A DNA stretch of 25,295 nt from an uncultured Rickettsiales bacterium (GTDB lineage Bacteria > Pseudomonadota > Alphaproteobacteria > Rickettsiales > Deianiraeaceae): the NCBI GenBank assembly GCA_946544555.1, contig CAMNMI010000003.1, forward strand, positions 1 through 25,295, given 5' to 3'. A model generated the notes under the pieces. That model made no database searches, had not been told where the DNA came from, and saw only the letters and a list, made by a program, of their open reading frames with translations. This document shows, piece by piece, positions 7,562-15,035 of the stretch. The stretch's first letter is position 1. Each line of letters starts with the position of its first letter. The position numbers and the translations under genes were made by a program.

Positions 7562-8440
7562 ATGGGTTTTGAGAGCGCTTTTATAGTAGGGTTCGGGCAG
7601 ATGGGAAAGAGCATTGCAAACACATTGCGGGTCAATAATTTTGGCGGCAAAATCATGGTTTCCAGCAGGTCAAAAGTGGAAAATTGTGATTTTATTGACG
7701 GAAATTTTGACTGCAATGACGCGAAAAATGACTATAATAATTCTGTGATTTTCATCTGCACGCCACCGCGCACAGTGCCTGAAATAGTGGCCAAAATGCT
7801 TGAAATGACAAAAAATTGTAAGAATTGTATTGTTTCTGATATTTGTTCAATCAAGCAGGAGACAGCTAAAATACATGGCAAAAACTTTATTTCCATCCAC
7901 CAAATGGATGGCGGAAACTCTGATACAGCGTGTAAATATTTTTTCAAAAAGAGAATTTTGAACTACATTATAACCGACAATTTTGCAAATATTGATGTTA
8001 ACGTGTTAACACGCTACAACGATTTTTTACATGATTTTTTGAATTGTGAAAATGTTGAAGTAAGTGCTAAAATACACGACAAAACCGTGGCTTTTACATC
8101 TCATTTGCAGAACTTAATTTTGGCAAGTTATTACAATGATTTTTCAAAAATTGATAATCAAATGTGGAGAGAAATTTTTACTAAAAATCAGAAAAATATT
8201 GAATATTTTTTGAATGTTTTTTTAGAAAAAGTGCAAGAAAAAATTGACAATAATTCACTCGCGGATGCTGTTATTTTAGCTAATAAAAGCATTATGATTG
8301 AAGAAAAATTTGACATAAAAAAAGAACTTTTTAATCCAAGCTTGAGAGCAGTTTTTGAGTTGAAAAAAAGTTCAATAAATTATCAAAATTTTTTGAAAAA
8401 TATGCATAATTTTTTTGAAAATTTAGTTTGTAAAAAATGA
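7562..8440 (+). CDS. tyrA: Prephenate (or arogenate) dehydrogenase
   Basis: The 292-residue protein has an N-terminal Rossmann motif VGFGQMGKSIA. SDICSIKQ matches the TyrA SDVGSVK-type motif, ISIHQMDGG stands where TyrA has HPMAGxE, and FTSHLQNLI matches the xxSHLPH motif. It oxidatively decarboxylates prephenate to 4-hydroxyphenylpyruvate with NAD(P). The protein is divergent: the HPM histidine is kept, but Pro becomes Gln and the Ala-Gly after it becomes Asp-Gly. Start ATG 7562 lies one base after the DAHP synthase stop; an upstream in-frame start would overlap that gene. aroB follows after seven bases. Confidence 0.85.
   Translation: MGFESAFIVGFGQMGKSIANTLRVNNFGGKIMVSSRSKVENCDFIDGNFDCNDAKNDYNNSVIFICTPPRTVPEIVAKMLEMTKNCKNCIVSDICSIKQETAKIHGKNFISIHQMDGGNSDTACKYFFKKRILNYIITDNFANIDVNVLTRYNDFLHDFLNCENVEVSAKIHDKTVAFTSHLQNLILASYYNDFSKIDNQMWREIFTKNQKNIEYFLNVFLEKVQEKIDNNSLADAVILANKSIMIEEKFDIKKELFNPSLRAVFELKKSSINYQNFLKNMHNFFENLVCKK
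7998..8013. promoter_or_regulatory. Intragenic operator-like pair inside tyrA
   Basis: Two 8-base units, TTAACGTG and TTAACACG, sit in direct succession within tyrA and resemble the tandem boxes of the histidine region. They encode NVLTR. A near-identical pair occurs inside aroB at 9010-9025. Whether it binds anything is unknown. Confidence 0.3.
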
Positions 8441-8447
8441 TAAAAAT

Positions 8448-9542
8448 ATGAAAATAAAATGTTGTGGATATAATATAATTTGTGGTTCTGGTGAGCTGAA
8501 AAATATCACTAAATATGTTGACTTTGCCAGCTATTCAAGCGTTATCATCTTGACTGAAAAAAAGATTTATAATCTATGGAAAAATGAGATTAATAGTGTG
8601 ATAAAAACAAAAAAAATCATCCAAGTTGACAGCGGAGAATGTGTGAAAAACATTGAAACTGCAAAGAAAATTTGGGAGCAAATGGCCGGGTTTGGTGCCG
8701 ATAGAAAATCGCTTTTAATCAACATTGGAGGCGGTATGATTACTGACTTGGGTGGCTTTGCGGCTTCTGTTTATATGCGCGGAATTGACTATGTCAACTG
8801 CCCGACATCGCTTTTAGCTATGGTGGATGCTTCAATAGGGGGCAAAAACGGCGTTAATTTTGGTGAAATCAAAAATATTATTGGCGTTTTTGGGCATCCA
8901 AAAGCTGTGATAATTGATGTAAATTTTCTGCAAACTCTTGAAAAAAGAGAGTATATTTCTGCGTTCGGAGAAATCATAAAACATGCAATAATTTTTGATA
9001 AAAAATACTTTAACATGTTAACACGCTGTAATGAAATTGATGATAAAAAAAAGTTATTAAAAATAATTTCTCGTTCGTTGAAAATCAAAAAATATATTGT
9101 TGAAAAAGATTTTAAGGAAAAAAATATCAGAAAACTTTTGAACTTCGGACACACAGTTGGGCACGCTTTTGAAGCGGTTGCAATGAGCACTGACACGCCT
9201 TTATTGCATGGCGAAGCTGTCGCGCTTGGAATGGTTATTGAGGCAAAAATTGCAGAAAAAATGAAGATGATTTCAAAAAATGAAGTTGAGAAAATTGTAA
9301 AAACTTTAATCAAATTTGGTTTTAAAAATACTATAAATAGTATCACTATATGTAGAATTTTTGGCGACAAAATTGATGAAATTTTGAGGATAATTAAGAA
9401 GGATAAGAAAAACGAAAATGCAGTAATAAAAATGGTTTTGCCTACTAAAATAGGGGTTTGCAAATATAATGTTGATGTTTGTGAAAATCAAATAAAAGAA
9501 GTTTTGAAAGAATATTTTTATGAAAAAAATATTAAAAATTGA
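8448..9542 (+). CDS. aroB: 3-dehydroquinate synthase
   Basis: The 364-residue protein has all the AroB landmarks: the NAD-binding INIGGGMITDLGGFAAS, PTSLLAMVDASIGGKNGVN, the metal-binding FGEIIKHAI, NFGHTVGHAFEA and LLHGEAVALGM. It converts DAHP to 3-dehydroquinate with bound NAD and a divalent metal. It overlaps aroA by 23 bases, indicating translational coupling. A 16-base inverted repeat within the gene (9328-9343) encodes NTINSI and belongs to the 15-base repeat family of this operon. Confidence 0.96.
   Translation: MKIKCCGYNIICGSGELKNITKYVDFASYSSVIILTEKKIYNLWKNEINSVIKTKKIIQVDSGECVKNIETAKKIWEQMAGFGADRKSLLINIGGGMITDLGGFAASVYMRGIDYVNCPTSLLAMVDASIGGKNGVNFGEIKNIIGVFGHPKAVIIDVNFLQTLEKREYISAFGEIIKHAIIFDKKYFNMLTRCNEIDDKKKLLKIISRSLKIKKYIVEKDFKEKNIRKLLNFGHTVGHAFEAVAMSTDTPLLHGEAVALGMVIEAKIAEKMKMISKNEVEKIVKTLIKFGFKNTINSITICRIFGDKIDEILRIIKKDKKNENAVIKMVLPTKIGVCKYNVDVCENQIKEVLKEYFYEKNIKN
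9010..9025. promoter_or_regulatory. Intragenic operator-like pair inside aroB
   Basis: TTAACATG is followed directly by TTAACACG, containing the exact palindrome TTAACATGTTAA that also occurs upstream of hisF, hisA and the acetyltransferase gene. It encodes NMLTR. The surrounding bases also match the tyrA copy (ACACGCT after the box), so the two may share an origin. Confidence 0.35.
9328..9343 (+). repeat. aro mini-repeat, copy 1 (aroB)
   Basis: ATACTATAAATAGTAT is an inverted repeat with a two-base centre. In frame it encodes TINS within NTINSI, the same frame as the other copies in aroA, aroKED and aroC. Confidence 0.55.
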
Positions 9543-10794
9543 TGCAATAAAATCTGGAATAAAAATTGATTTACCATCGTCAAAAAGCTATTTGAACAGA
9601 GCTTTAATCGTTGCATCGTGTTATCACGGTAAAACGATTTTATCAAATGTGAATAATATTTGTGATGATGTTAAAGAGCTTGTTAGCGTGCTAAAACGGC
9701 TTGGTGTTGATATAAAAAATGACAAGAAAAATAAAAAAATAATTATAGTTGGAAACGGCGGAAAATTTCAAAAACCAAATGGAGATCTACTAAATTGTGG
9801 GCTTGGAGGTACGACAACAAGGTTCGTAATTGGTTTATCTGTTTTGTTTGATTTTGATGTAAAAATTACTGCAAATGGAAAAATGCTTGAAAGGCCGATC
9901 AAAAATTTGGTTGATGCAGTTGTAAAATTTGGTAAAAAAGTTGAATATCTCGGTAAAGAAAATTGCCTGCCAATTCGTGTTAGCGGATTAACACGTGAAA
10001 ACAAAAATATTGAAATTGATTGTAGCAAAAGCAGTCAGTTTTTGACGGCTATTTTATTGTTTGCGAACCACATTGGATTACGACAAATTGTTGCAAAAAA
10101 TATTGTCTCACAAACATACATAAACATAACAAAAGATGTATTAAAAAAGTTCGGAATTTATGTTAAATTGATTGCAAAAAATCATGATTTAATTTGCGAG
10201 ATTTTACAAAATAATTCTATAAATAGTAATACTATAAATAGAAATATTGAAGTTGAAACTGACTGGTCGGCGGCAACATATTTTTTAGCTTTGGATAGAA
10301 TTTTTAATGTAAAACTTGGCATGAAATTGAGTAAAAATAGCAGTCAAGGTGATAGAAAATTTGTCAGAATTTTGAATAAAATTTATAATTTTGATAGCAC
10401 CAAAAAAGCTCTAATTTTAAACATGAAAACCATGCCCGACGCGGCTTTAACAGCGATTGCCGTATGTGCTTTGCAAAGTTTTAAAACAAAAATTGTAGGT
10501 CTTGAAACATTGAAAAATAAGGAGTGCGACAGGTTAAAGGCAATTCATGATGAGCTGGCTAAAATAGGCATCAAAACAGAAATTTCAAAAGGATATAATG
10601 CAATTACGATATATGGAAATGCAGGTTTGAAATTGAAAAAAGATGTTGAAATTGAAACATATAATGACCACAGAATTGCAATGTGTTTTGCGATTTTAGG
10701 CCTAAAATTAGGGCATATTTTAATAAAAAAGCCAGAAGTTGTGAAAAAATCTTTTCCAAATTTTTGGCAAGAATTGAAGAAGTGTTATGAATAA
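9520..10794 (+). CDS. aroA: 3-phosphoshikimate 1-carboxyvinyltransferase (EPSP synthase)
   Basis: The 424-residue protein keeps the EPSP synthase motifs in slightly altered form: LPSSKSYLNRALI (PGSKSxSNRAL), NCGLGGTTTRF (GNAGTxxR), CSKSSQFLTAILL, TDWSAATYFLA, MPDAALTAIAVCA, LKNKECDRL and TYNDHRIAM. It adds the enolpyruvyl group of PEP to shikimate 3-phosphate. The usual GNAG is CGLGG, worth noting because this loop affects PEP and glyphosate binding. Residues about 233-244 (NSINSNTINRNI) are encoded by a mini-repeat shared with aroKED and lie in a variable surface stretch. It overlaps aroB by 23 bases and aroKED by 8 bases. Confidence 0.94.
   Translation: MKKILKIDAIKSGIKIDLPSSKSYLNRALIVASCYHGKTILSNVNNICDDVKELVSVLKRLGVDIKNDKKNKKIIIVGNGGKFQKPNGDLLNCGLGGTTTRFVIGLSVLFDFDVKITANGKMLERPIKNLVDAVVKFGKKVEYLGKENCLPIRVSGLTRENKNIEIDCSKSSQFLTAILLFANHIGLRQIVAKNIVSQTYINITKDVLKKFGIYVKLIAKNHDLICEILQNNSINSNTINRNIEVETDWSAATYFLALDRIFNVKLGMKLSKNSSQGDRKFVRILNKIYNFDSTKKALILNMKTMPDAALTAIAVCALQSFKTKIVGLETLKNKECDRLKAIHDELAKIGIKTEISKGYNAITIYGNAGLKLKKDVEIETYNDHRIAMCFAILGLKLGHILIKKPEVVKKSFPNFWQELKKCYE
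10217..10248 (+). repeat. aro mini-repeat, copy 2 (aroA), two 15-base units
   Basis: The copy contains the unit ACTATAAATAGAAAT and a near-identical unit before it. Over 32 bases it differs from the aroKED copy at 12114-12145 at one position. It is in frame and encodes SINSNTINRNI. Confidence 0.8.
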
Positions 10795-12829
10795 AATTAC
10801 TATGAATAGAATTATTTTGCTTGGTTTTAGGTATTGTGGCAAGACAACAATTGGCCGTCAAATTGCGGAAATGAATAGGCTAAAATTTGTTGATTTGGAC
10901 ACAGAAATTGAAAAAAATGAAGGCCAAAAAATAGCAGAAATTGTCAAGAAAAATGGATGGAAATATTTTAGAAAATTGGAGTTTGAGTGCTATAAAAGCT
11001 ATCTCATGGATCAAAATGTTGTGATTTCTTGTGGCGGCGGCTTTGCCGTAAATGAATATTTTTCAAAGAAAGAAAGTGAGCTTTTGGGCATTGAAAAAGG
11101 CATCAAAATGCTGTTTGAAATTGATAAAAAAACTTTAATTGAAAGAATAAAAAAATCGTATTTGCGCCCGTCTTTACTTGGAAAAAGTAGCAACGATTTT
11201 AATAAAATTATTGAGGAAAATTTGAGTATTTATAATCAAAGAAAAATGCTTTATGAAGTGTTAGATTTTGATGTGAAAATTGATACTTCGCATGAAAATT
11301 TTACAAATGCAATTAAGAATAATTCGCTATTTTGTGTGGTTGGAAATCCAGTGTGGCACTCGCTGTCGCCAAAAATTCATAACATGATTTATGATAATTT
11401 TGGGTTGAAAAATTTTGTTTATACGAAGATTGAAATCAAAGAAAAAAGTTTTAGCAAGATAAAACAAATCATGAGTTTGTTGGCTATAAAAGGGGCCTCA
11501 ATAACTTCACCTTTCAAACAGGAAATAATAAAAATTGTTGATGCAATTGACGAAAAAAGTAAAAAAAATGGCGCCGTAAATACAATATTTTTTGGTGATA
11601 ATGGCAAAATTTATGGCTATAATACTGACTGGATTGGTGTGCTGAAAGCACTTGAAAAACATGTAGATTTGGTTGACAAAAAAGTTGCAATTTTTGGCTC
11701 AGGAGGTGGTGCAAAGTCGGCTGTTATTGCTTGTTTGGAGAGAACAAAAAATGTTATTTTATTCAACAGAACGAAAGAAAAAAATGATGATTTTGCGAAA
11801 AAAAATAGCATACAAAGTTGCAGTTTGAGTGAATTCAAACCAGATGATTTTGATGTAATAATTAATGCGACAACCGTTGGCCTTGATAGCGAAAAAAGCA
11901 TATTAAAACGCAATCAAATTTTGAAAAATCATGTTGTTTTTGACATGGTTTATAACCCATTGAAAACCACACTTTTGAAGTATGCAATTTCAAAAAATGC
12001 AAAGGTAATATATGGCACGGAGATGCTAATTCAGCAGGCCGTCAAGCAGATTGAAATTTTCACCGGCAAAGTTCCAGACGACAAAATCGTGTCGCAAATT
12101 GAACGAGAAATTACTACAAATAGTAATACTATAAATAGAAATATTTCTGCATGTTGTGTGGTTGTTGGAAGTAGCATTAATGCATTTTTGAAGAACTTGG
12201 TGGCGGCTCAATCACGGTGCTATTTTTGCGAATTGCGTGTTGATTATATCAAAAAATTATCAAAAAATAATATTAATAAAATTGCAGAAAATATTTCTAC
12301 AAATAGTATTTTTACATGCAGACATGTGGCGCATGGAGGCAATTTTAACGGTACAATTCGTGAACAAAAAGAGCTGATAAAACATGCAATGTCGCTGGAA
12401 AAATTTGCATATTTTGATATTGATTTTTCACAAATTAATGACTGGAAAAATGAGTTGAACGACAAGACAAAGCCGTATAAAATTATACTTTCGCACCATG
12501 ATTTTAGTAGGTGTTTGCCATACCAAAAGTGTATAAAAATGATTGATAAAATGTTTGAAAGTGGTGCTGATGTTGCAAAAATTGCTTGTAAAATAAATTC
12601 TGCAAACGACATTTTTACGATGTTGAAAGTGCTTCAAAAGTATAAAAATGAGAACAAAAATGTAATTTTTGCGCCAATGACCAATGACAAAATTGTGAGG
12701 GTTTTGGCCAGTAAATATGGGAGCTGGACAAATTTTGTTTGTTTGAATGATAAGAAAAATACGGCGCGCGGCCAGATAAAAATTGACGATTATAATAAAA
12801 TTCTTGGTTTGTTGGAGATGAAAAATTGA
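10787..12829 (+). CDS. aroKED: Trifunctional shikimate kinase - shikimate dehydrogenase - type I 3-dehydroquinate dehydratase fusion
   Basis: The 680-residue protein joins three shikimate enzymes. AroK (about 1-175) has Walker A GFRYCGKTT (13-21), FVDLDTEIE, SCGGGF and LRPSL. AroE (about 182-430) has GNPVWHSLSP, GASITSPFK with catalytic Lys244, GAVNT, YNTDWIG with Asp281, and the NADP loop GSGGGAK. AroD type I (about 454-680) has CELRVD with Glu482, FTCRHVAHGG, SHHDF with His571 and Schiff-base Lys598 in VAKIA. All catalytic residues appear intact. The linker at about 442-453 is encoded by the mini-repeat. The start at 10787 overlaps aroA by 8 bases; ATG 10802 is an alternative losing five residues. 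With aroB and aroA just upstream, the order is that of fungal AROM except that the last two domains are swapped. Confidence 0.95.
   Translation: MNKITMNRIILLGFRYCGKTTIGRQIAEMNRLKFVDLDTEIEKNEGQKIAEIVKKNGWKYFRKLEFECYKSYLMDQNVVISCGGGFAVNEYFSKKESELLGIEKGIKMLFEIDKKTLIERIKKSYLRPSLLGKSSNDFNKIIEENLSIYNQRKMLYEVLDFDVKIDTSHENFTNAIKNNSLFCVVGNPVWHSLSPKIHNMIYDNFGLKNFVYTKIEIKEKSFSKIKQIMSLLAIKGASITSPFKQEIIKIVDAIDEKSKKNGAVNTIFFGDNGKIYGYNTDWIGVLKALEKHVDLVDKKVAIFGSGGGAKSAVIACLERTKNVILFNRTKEKNDDFAKKNSIQSCSLSEFKPDDFDVIINATTVGLDSEKSILKRNQILKNHVVFDMVYNPLKTTLLKYAISKNAKVIYGTEMLIQQAVKQIEIFTGKVPDDKIVSQIEREITTNSNTINRNISACCVVVGSSINAFLKNLVAAQSRCYFCELRVDYIKKLSKNNINKIAENISTNSIFTCRHVAHGGNFNGTIREQKELIKHAMSLEKFAYFDIDFSQINDWKNELNDKTKPYKIILSHHDFSRCLPYQKCIKMIDKMFESGADVAKIACKINSANDIFTMLKVLQKYKNENKNVIFAPMTNDKIVRVLASKYGSWTNFVCLNDKKNTARGQIKIDDYNKILGLLEMKN
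12114..12145 (+). repeat. aro mini-repeat, copy 3 (AroE-AroD linker)
   Basis: This copy matches aroA 10217-10248 at 31 of 32 positions. It is in frame and encodes TTNSNTINRNI, exactly between the AroE and AroD domains. Confidence 0.8.
12293..12309 (+). repeat. aro mini-repeat, copy 4 (AroD domain)
   Basis: ATTTCTACAAATAGTAT, in frame, encodes ISTNSI in the AroD domain shortly before the FTCRH motif. It is related to the aroC copy at 12995-13012. Confidence 0.5.
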
Positions 12830-12832
12830 GTT

Positions 12833-13921
12833 ATGGCGAGCAATAGTTTTGGTGAAATTTTTAGCGTCACAACCTTCGGCGAGAGCCACGGGAAGGCCAT
12901 TGGATGCGTGGTTGACGGCTGTCCATCGCTGTTGGAAATTTGTGAAAATGACATCCAGAAGGAGCTTGATCGCAGGCGGCCGGGGCAGAGCAATATTTCT
13001 ACAAATAGAAATGAGGCCGACAGAGTGCAGATTTTGTCTGGTGTTTTTGGCGGCAAAACGACTGGTGCGCCGATATGTTTGCTGGTTGAAAACAGCGACC
13101 AACACTCTGGCGATTATGATGAAATCAAGGACATTTTTAGGCCTGGACACGCCGATTTTACTTACTTCATGAAATACGGCATTCGTGATTACCGCGGAGG
13201 AGGGCGTTCGTCTGCGCGCGAGACGGCTTGTAGAGTGGCCGCGGGAGCTATTGCTAAAAAGTTTTTACGCGAGCAACTTGGCATTGAAATTTTGGCCTAT
13301 ACGCGCTCTGTCGGCGGTATTTTTTGCGATTGCGATTATGAAAAAATCACGCTTGAAAACATTGAAAAAAATATCACAAGATGTCCCGATGAGGCCGTAA
13401 ATAGTGCGATGGTTGAACTGATTGAGCGGCTAAAAAATGAAGGAAATTCTGTTGGAGGAAGTGTGCGTTGTCTGGTAAAAAACTGTCCGATAGGGCTTGG
13501 CGAGCCACTTTATGACAAGCTTTCCGCGAAATTTGCGAGCGCGATGTTCAGTATTAATGCGGTCAAGGGGTTTGAAATTGGCGAAGGGTGCCACTCCGCA
13601 AGCTTGACTGGTGCGGAAAATAATGATGAATTTTACGTTGAAAACGGCGTCGTTAGGACAAAAACCAACCATTGTGGCGGCATTTTAGGTGGCATTTCAA
13701 ACGGTCAAATGATTGATTTTACGACGTATTTTAAGCCGGTTGCGACTATAAAAATGGAGCAAAATACTATAACTAGTAATTTTGAAAATGTGAAATTGCA
13801 GATAAAAAAGGGGCGCCACGACCCATGCGTTGTGCCGCGCGCGGTGCCTGTTGTAGAGGCCATGACCGCGATTGTTTTGATGGATATGTATTTGAAAAAT
13901 AAGTGTTATGACAGAAAATGA
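12833..13921 (+). CDS. aroC: Chorismate synthase
   Basis: The 362-residue protein begins with the chorismate synthase signature FGESHGKAIGCVVDGCP and continues with DRRRPGQS, SGVFGGKTTGAPI, RPGHADFTYFMKYGIRDYRGGGRSSARET and the C-terminal RHDPCVVPRAVPVVEAM. The FMN-dependent enzyme eliminates phosphate from EPSP to give chorismate. It lies three bases after aroKED and overlaps the chorismate mutase gene by 14 bases. Its GC content is visibly higher than that of its neighbours, possibly reflecting strong conservation or separate acquisition. Two mini-repeat-like stretches lie in it (12995-13012 and 13764-13780). Confidence 0.97.
   Translation: MASNSFGEIFSVTTFGESHGKAIGCVVDGCPSLLEICENDIQKELDRRRPGQSNISTNRNEADRVQILSGVFGGKTTGAPICLLVENSDQHSGDYDEIKDIFRPGHADFTYFMKYGIRDYRGGGRSSARETACRVAAGAIAKKFLREQLGIEILAYTRSVGGIFCDCDYEKITLENIEKNITRCPDEAVNSAMVELIERLKNEGNSVGGSVRCLVKNCPIGLGEPLYDKLSAKFASAMFSINAVKGFEIGEGCHSASLTGAENNDEFYVENGVVRTKTNHCGGILGGISNGQMIDFTTYFKPVATIKMEQNTITSNFENVKLQIKKGRHDPCVVPRAVPVVEAMTAIVLMDMYLKNKCYDRK
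12995..13012 (+). repeat. aro mini-repeat, copy 5 (aroC)
   Basis: ATTTCTACAAATAGAAAT has seven-base inverted arms around CAAA and encodes ISTNRN in frame. The protein aligns here with the normal TTxRxE stretch of chorismate synthase without a length change, so this copy may be substitution or coincidence rather than insertion. Confidence 0.45.
13764..13780 (+). repeat. aro mini-repeat, copy 6 (aroC, degenerate)
   Basis: ATACTATAACTAGTAAT differs from the 15-base unit at one position and encodes NTITSN in the same frame as the other copies. Confidence 0.45.
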
Positions 13922-14180
13922 GCTGGAAAAAATGCGCTTGGAAATTGACAAAATTGACAGTGAAATTGTGCAACTTTTTGCAAAAAGGTTTGCGGTTGTC
14001 AAACAAATTGGTGCATTGAAAAAAACAAACAGCGTTGAAATTGTTGACAAAAATCGGTGGAAAAAAGTGCTTGAAAAAGTTGAAAATCTTGCGAAAAAAA
14101 ATGGAATTTCAACAGAATTTATTCATGAAATTTACGAAAAAATTCATGATTATGCATGTGAGTTGGAGAGGCAATTTTAG
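13908..14180 (+). CDS. Chorismate mutase, AroQ type (stand-alone)
   Basis: The 90-residue all-helical protein matches the AroQ chorismate mutase domain: MRLEIDKIDSEIVQLFAKRF (helix 1, with the catalytic Arg of MRLEID and the Arg of AKRF), then VKQIGALKK with its catalytic Lys, DKNRWKKVLEKV, and a final helix with IHEIYEKIHDYA. It rearranges chorismate to prephenate in the cytoplasm. The gene overlaps aroC by 14 bases and ends two bases before pheA. In many bacteria this domain is fused to prephenate dehydratase; here the two are adjacent but separate. Confidence 0.92.
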   Translation: MTENELEKMRLEIDKIDSEIVQLFAKRFAVVKQIGALKKTNSVEIVDKNRWKKVLEKVENLAKKNGISTEFIHEIYEKIHDYACELERQF

Positions 14181-14182
14181 TT

Positions 14183-15031
14183 ATGAAAGTCGGTTATCAG
14201 GGCGTCGAAGGCGCGTTTTCAAATATCGCTGCGAAACAAATTTTTCCGTGTGAAAATTACATTTCATTTAAAACTTTTTTTGATGTTTTGGAGGCAATAG
14301 AAGAGGGCAAAATTGACTGTGGAATTGTGCCAATAGAAAATTCTTACGCTGGCCGCGTGGCTGGAATGCACAATTTATTTCGCGATTTTTGTGACAAAAA
14401 TTTATTCATTGTCACGGAAAAAATGCTAAAAGTTGAACACTGTTTGTGCGGTCTTGAAGGTGCTGAAATTGATGCAATCACGCACATTTTTTCACACGAA
14501 CAAGCGCTTATGCAATGCCAAAAAAATATATCAAAAATGCTACCAAATACAATATGTTCGGCCAAAGAAAATACGGCAATGGCTGCGAAATTTGTTGCAG
14601 AAAGCGCCAACAAAAACTTCTCTGCGATATGTTCCAAAGAGGCCTGCAAGCAATATGGATTGACAATTTTGAAAGAAAATTTTCAAGACGCAAATGATAA
14701 TTATACGTTGTTTGTCGGTCTTTCAAAAAAGAAAAATTCTATTGATAATGACGCTGTAAATGGCAATAGAACTGTTTTAACATCACTTTTGTTTGAAGTA
14801 AAAAACGTTTCCGGGGTGCTCTACAAGGCGCTAAAATGCTTTGCGGAACGGGATATTGACCTTGTAAAAATTGAGAGCTACATTCCCGCAACTTCATCAA
14901 AAAGTGCCATGTTTTTTATTACCACAAAAGGAAATGTCGCGGATAAAAACATGCAAATTGCACTTCAAAATCTGAACGAATTTGCAAAAAATATCTACAT
15001 TTTTGGATCGTATTTTTCGGATAGATTTTGA
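14183..15031 (+). CDS. pheA: Prephenate dehydratase with C-terminal ACT domain
   Basis: The 282-residue protein has the dehydratase motifs GYQGVEGAFSN, DCGIVPIENSYAGRV, SHEQALMQC and NDNYTLFVG, followed by an ACT domain (about 200-275: VSGVLYKALKCFAERDIDLVKIESYIP) expected to bind phenylalanine for feedback control. It converts prephenate to phenylpyruvate. Two departures are visible. The usual TRF motif reads TLF, losing the arginine, and the ACT ESRP motif reads ESYIP. Residues about 185-198 (NSIDNDAVNGNR) lie in the linker and may be a decayed mini-repeat. It is the last gene of the operon, ending four bases from the stop of convergent hisC with no terminator visible. Confidence 0.93.
   Translation: MKVGYQGVEGAFSNIAAKQIFPCENYISFKTFFDVLEAIEEGKIDCGIVPIENSYAGRVAGMHNLFRDFCDKNLFIVTEKMLKVEHCLCGLEGAEIDAITHIFSHEQALMQCQKNISKMLPNTICSAKENTAMAAKFVAESANKNFSAICSKEACKQYGLTILKENFQDANDNYTLFVGLSKKKNSIDNDAVNGNRTVLTSLLFEVKNVSGVLYKALKCFAERDIDLVKIESYIPATSSKSAMFFITTKGNVADKNMQIALQNLNEFAKNIYIFGSYFSDRF
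14735..14776 (+). repeat. Possible decayed aro mini-repeat (pheA linker)
   Basis: The encoded NSIDNDAVNGNRTV resembles the aroA segment NSINSNTINRNIEV, and the start AATTCTAT matches at base level. It falls between the catalytic and ACT domains. Similarity is weak. Confidence 0.25.
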
Positions 15032-15035
15032 AAAA

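Noticed and set aside
12428..13150. 240-codon minus-strand frame across the aroKED-aroC boundary
   Set aside because: It is antisense to two conserved genes and its translation shows no family features.
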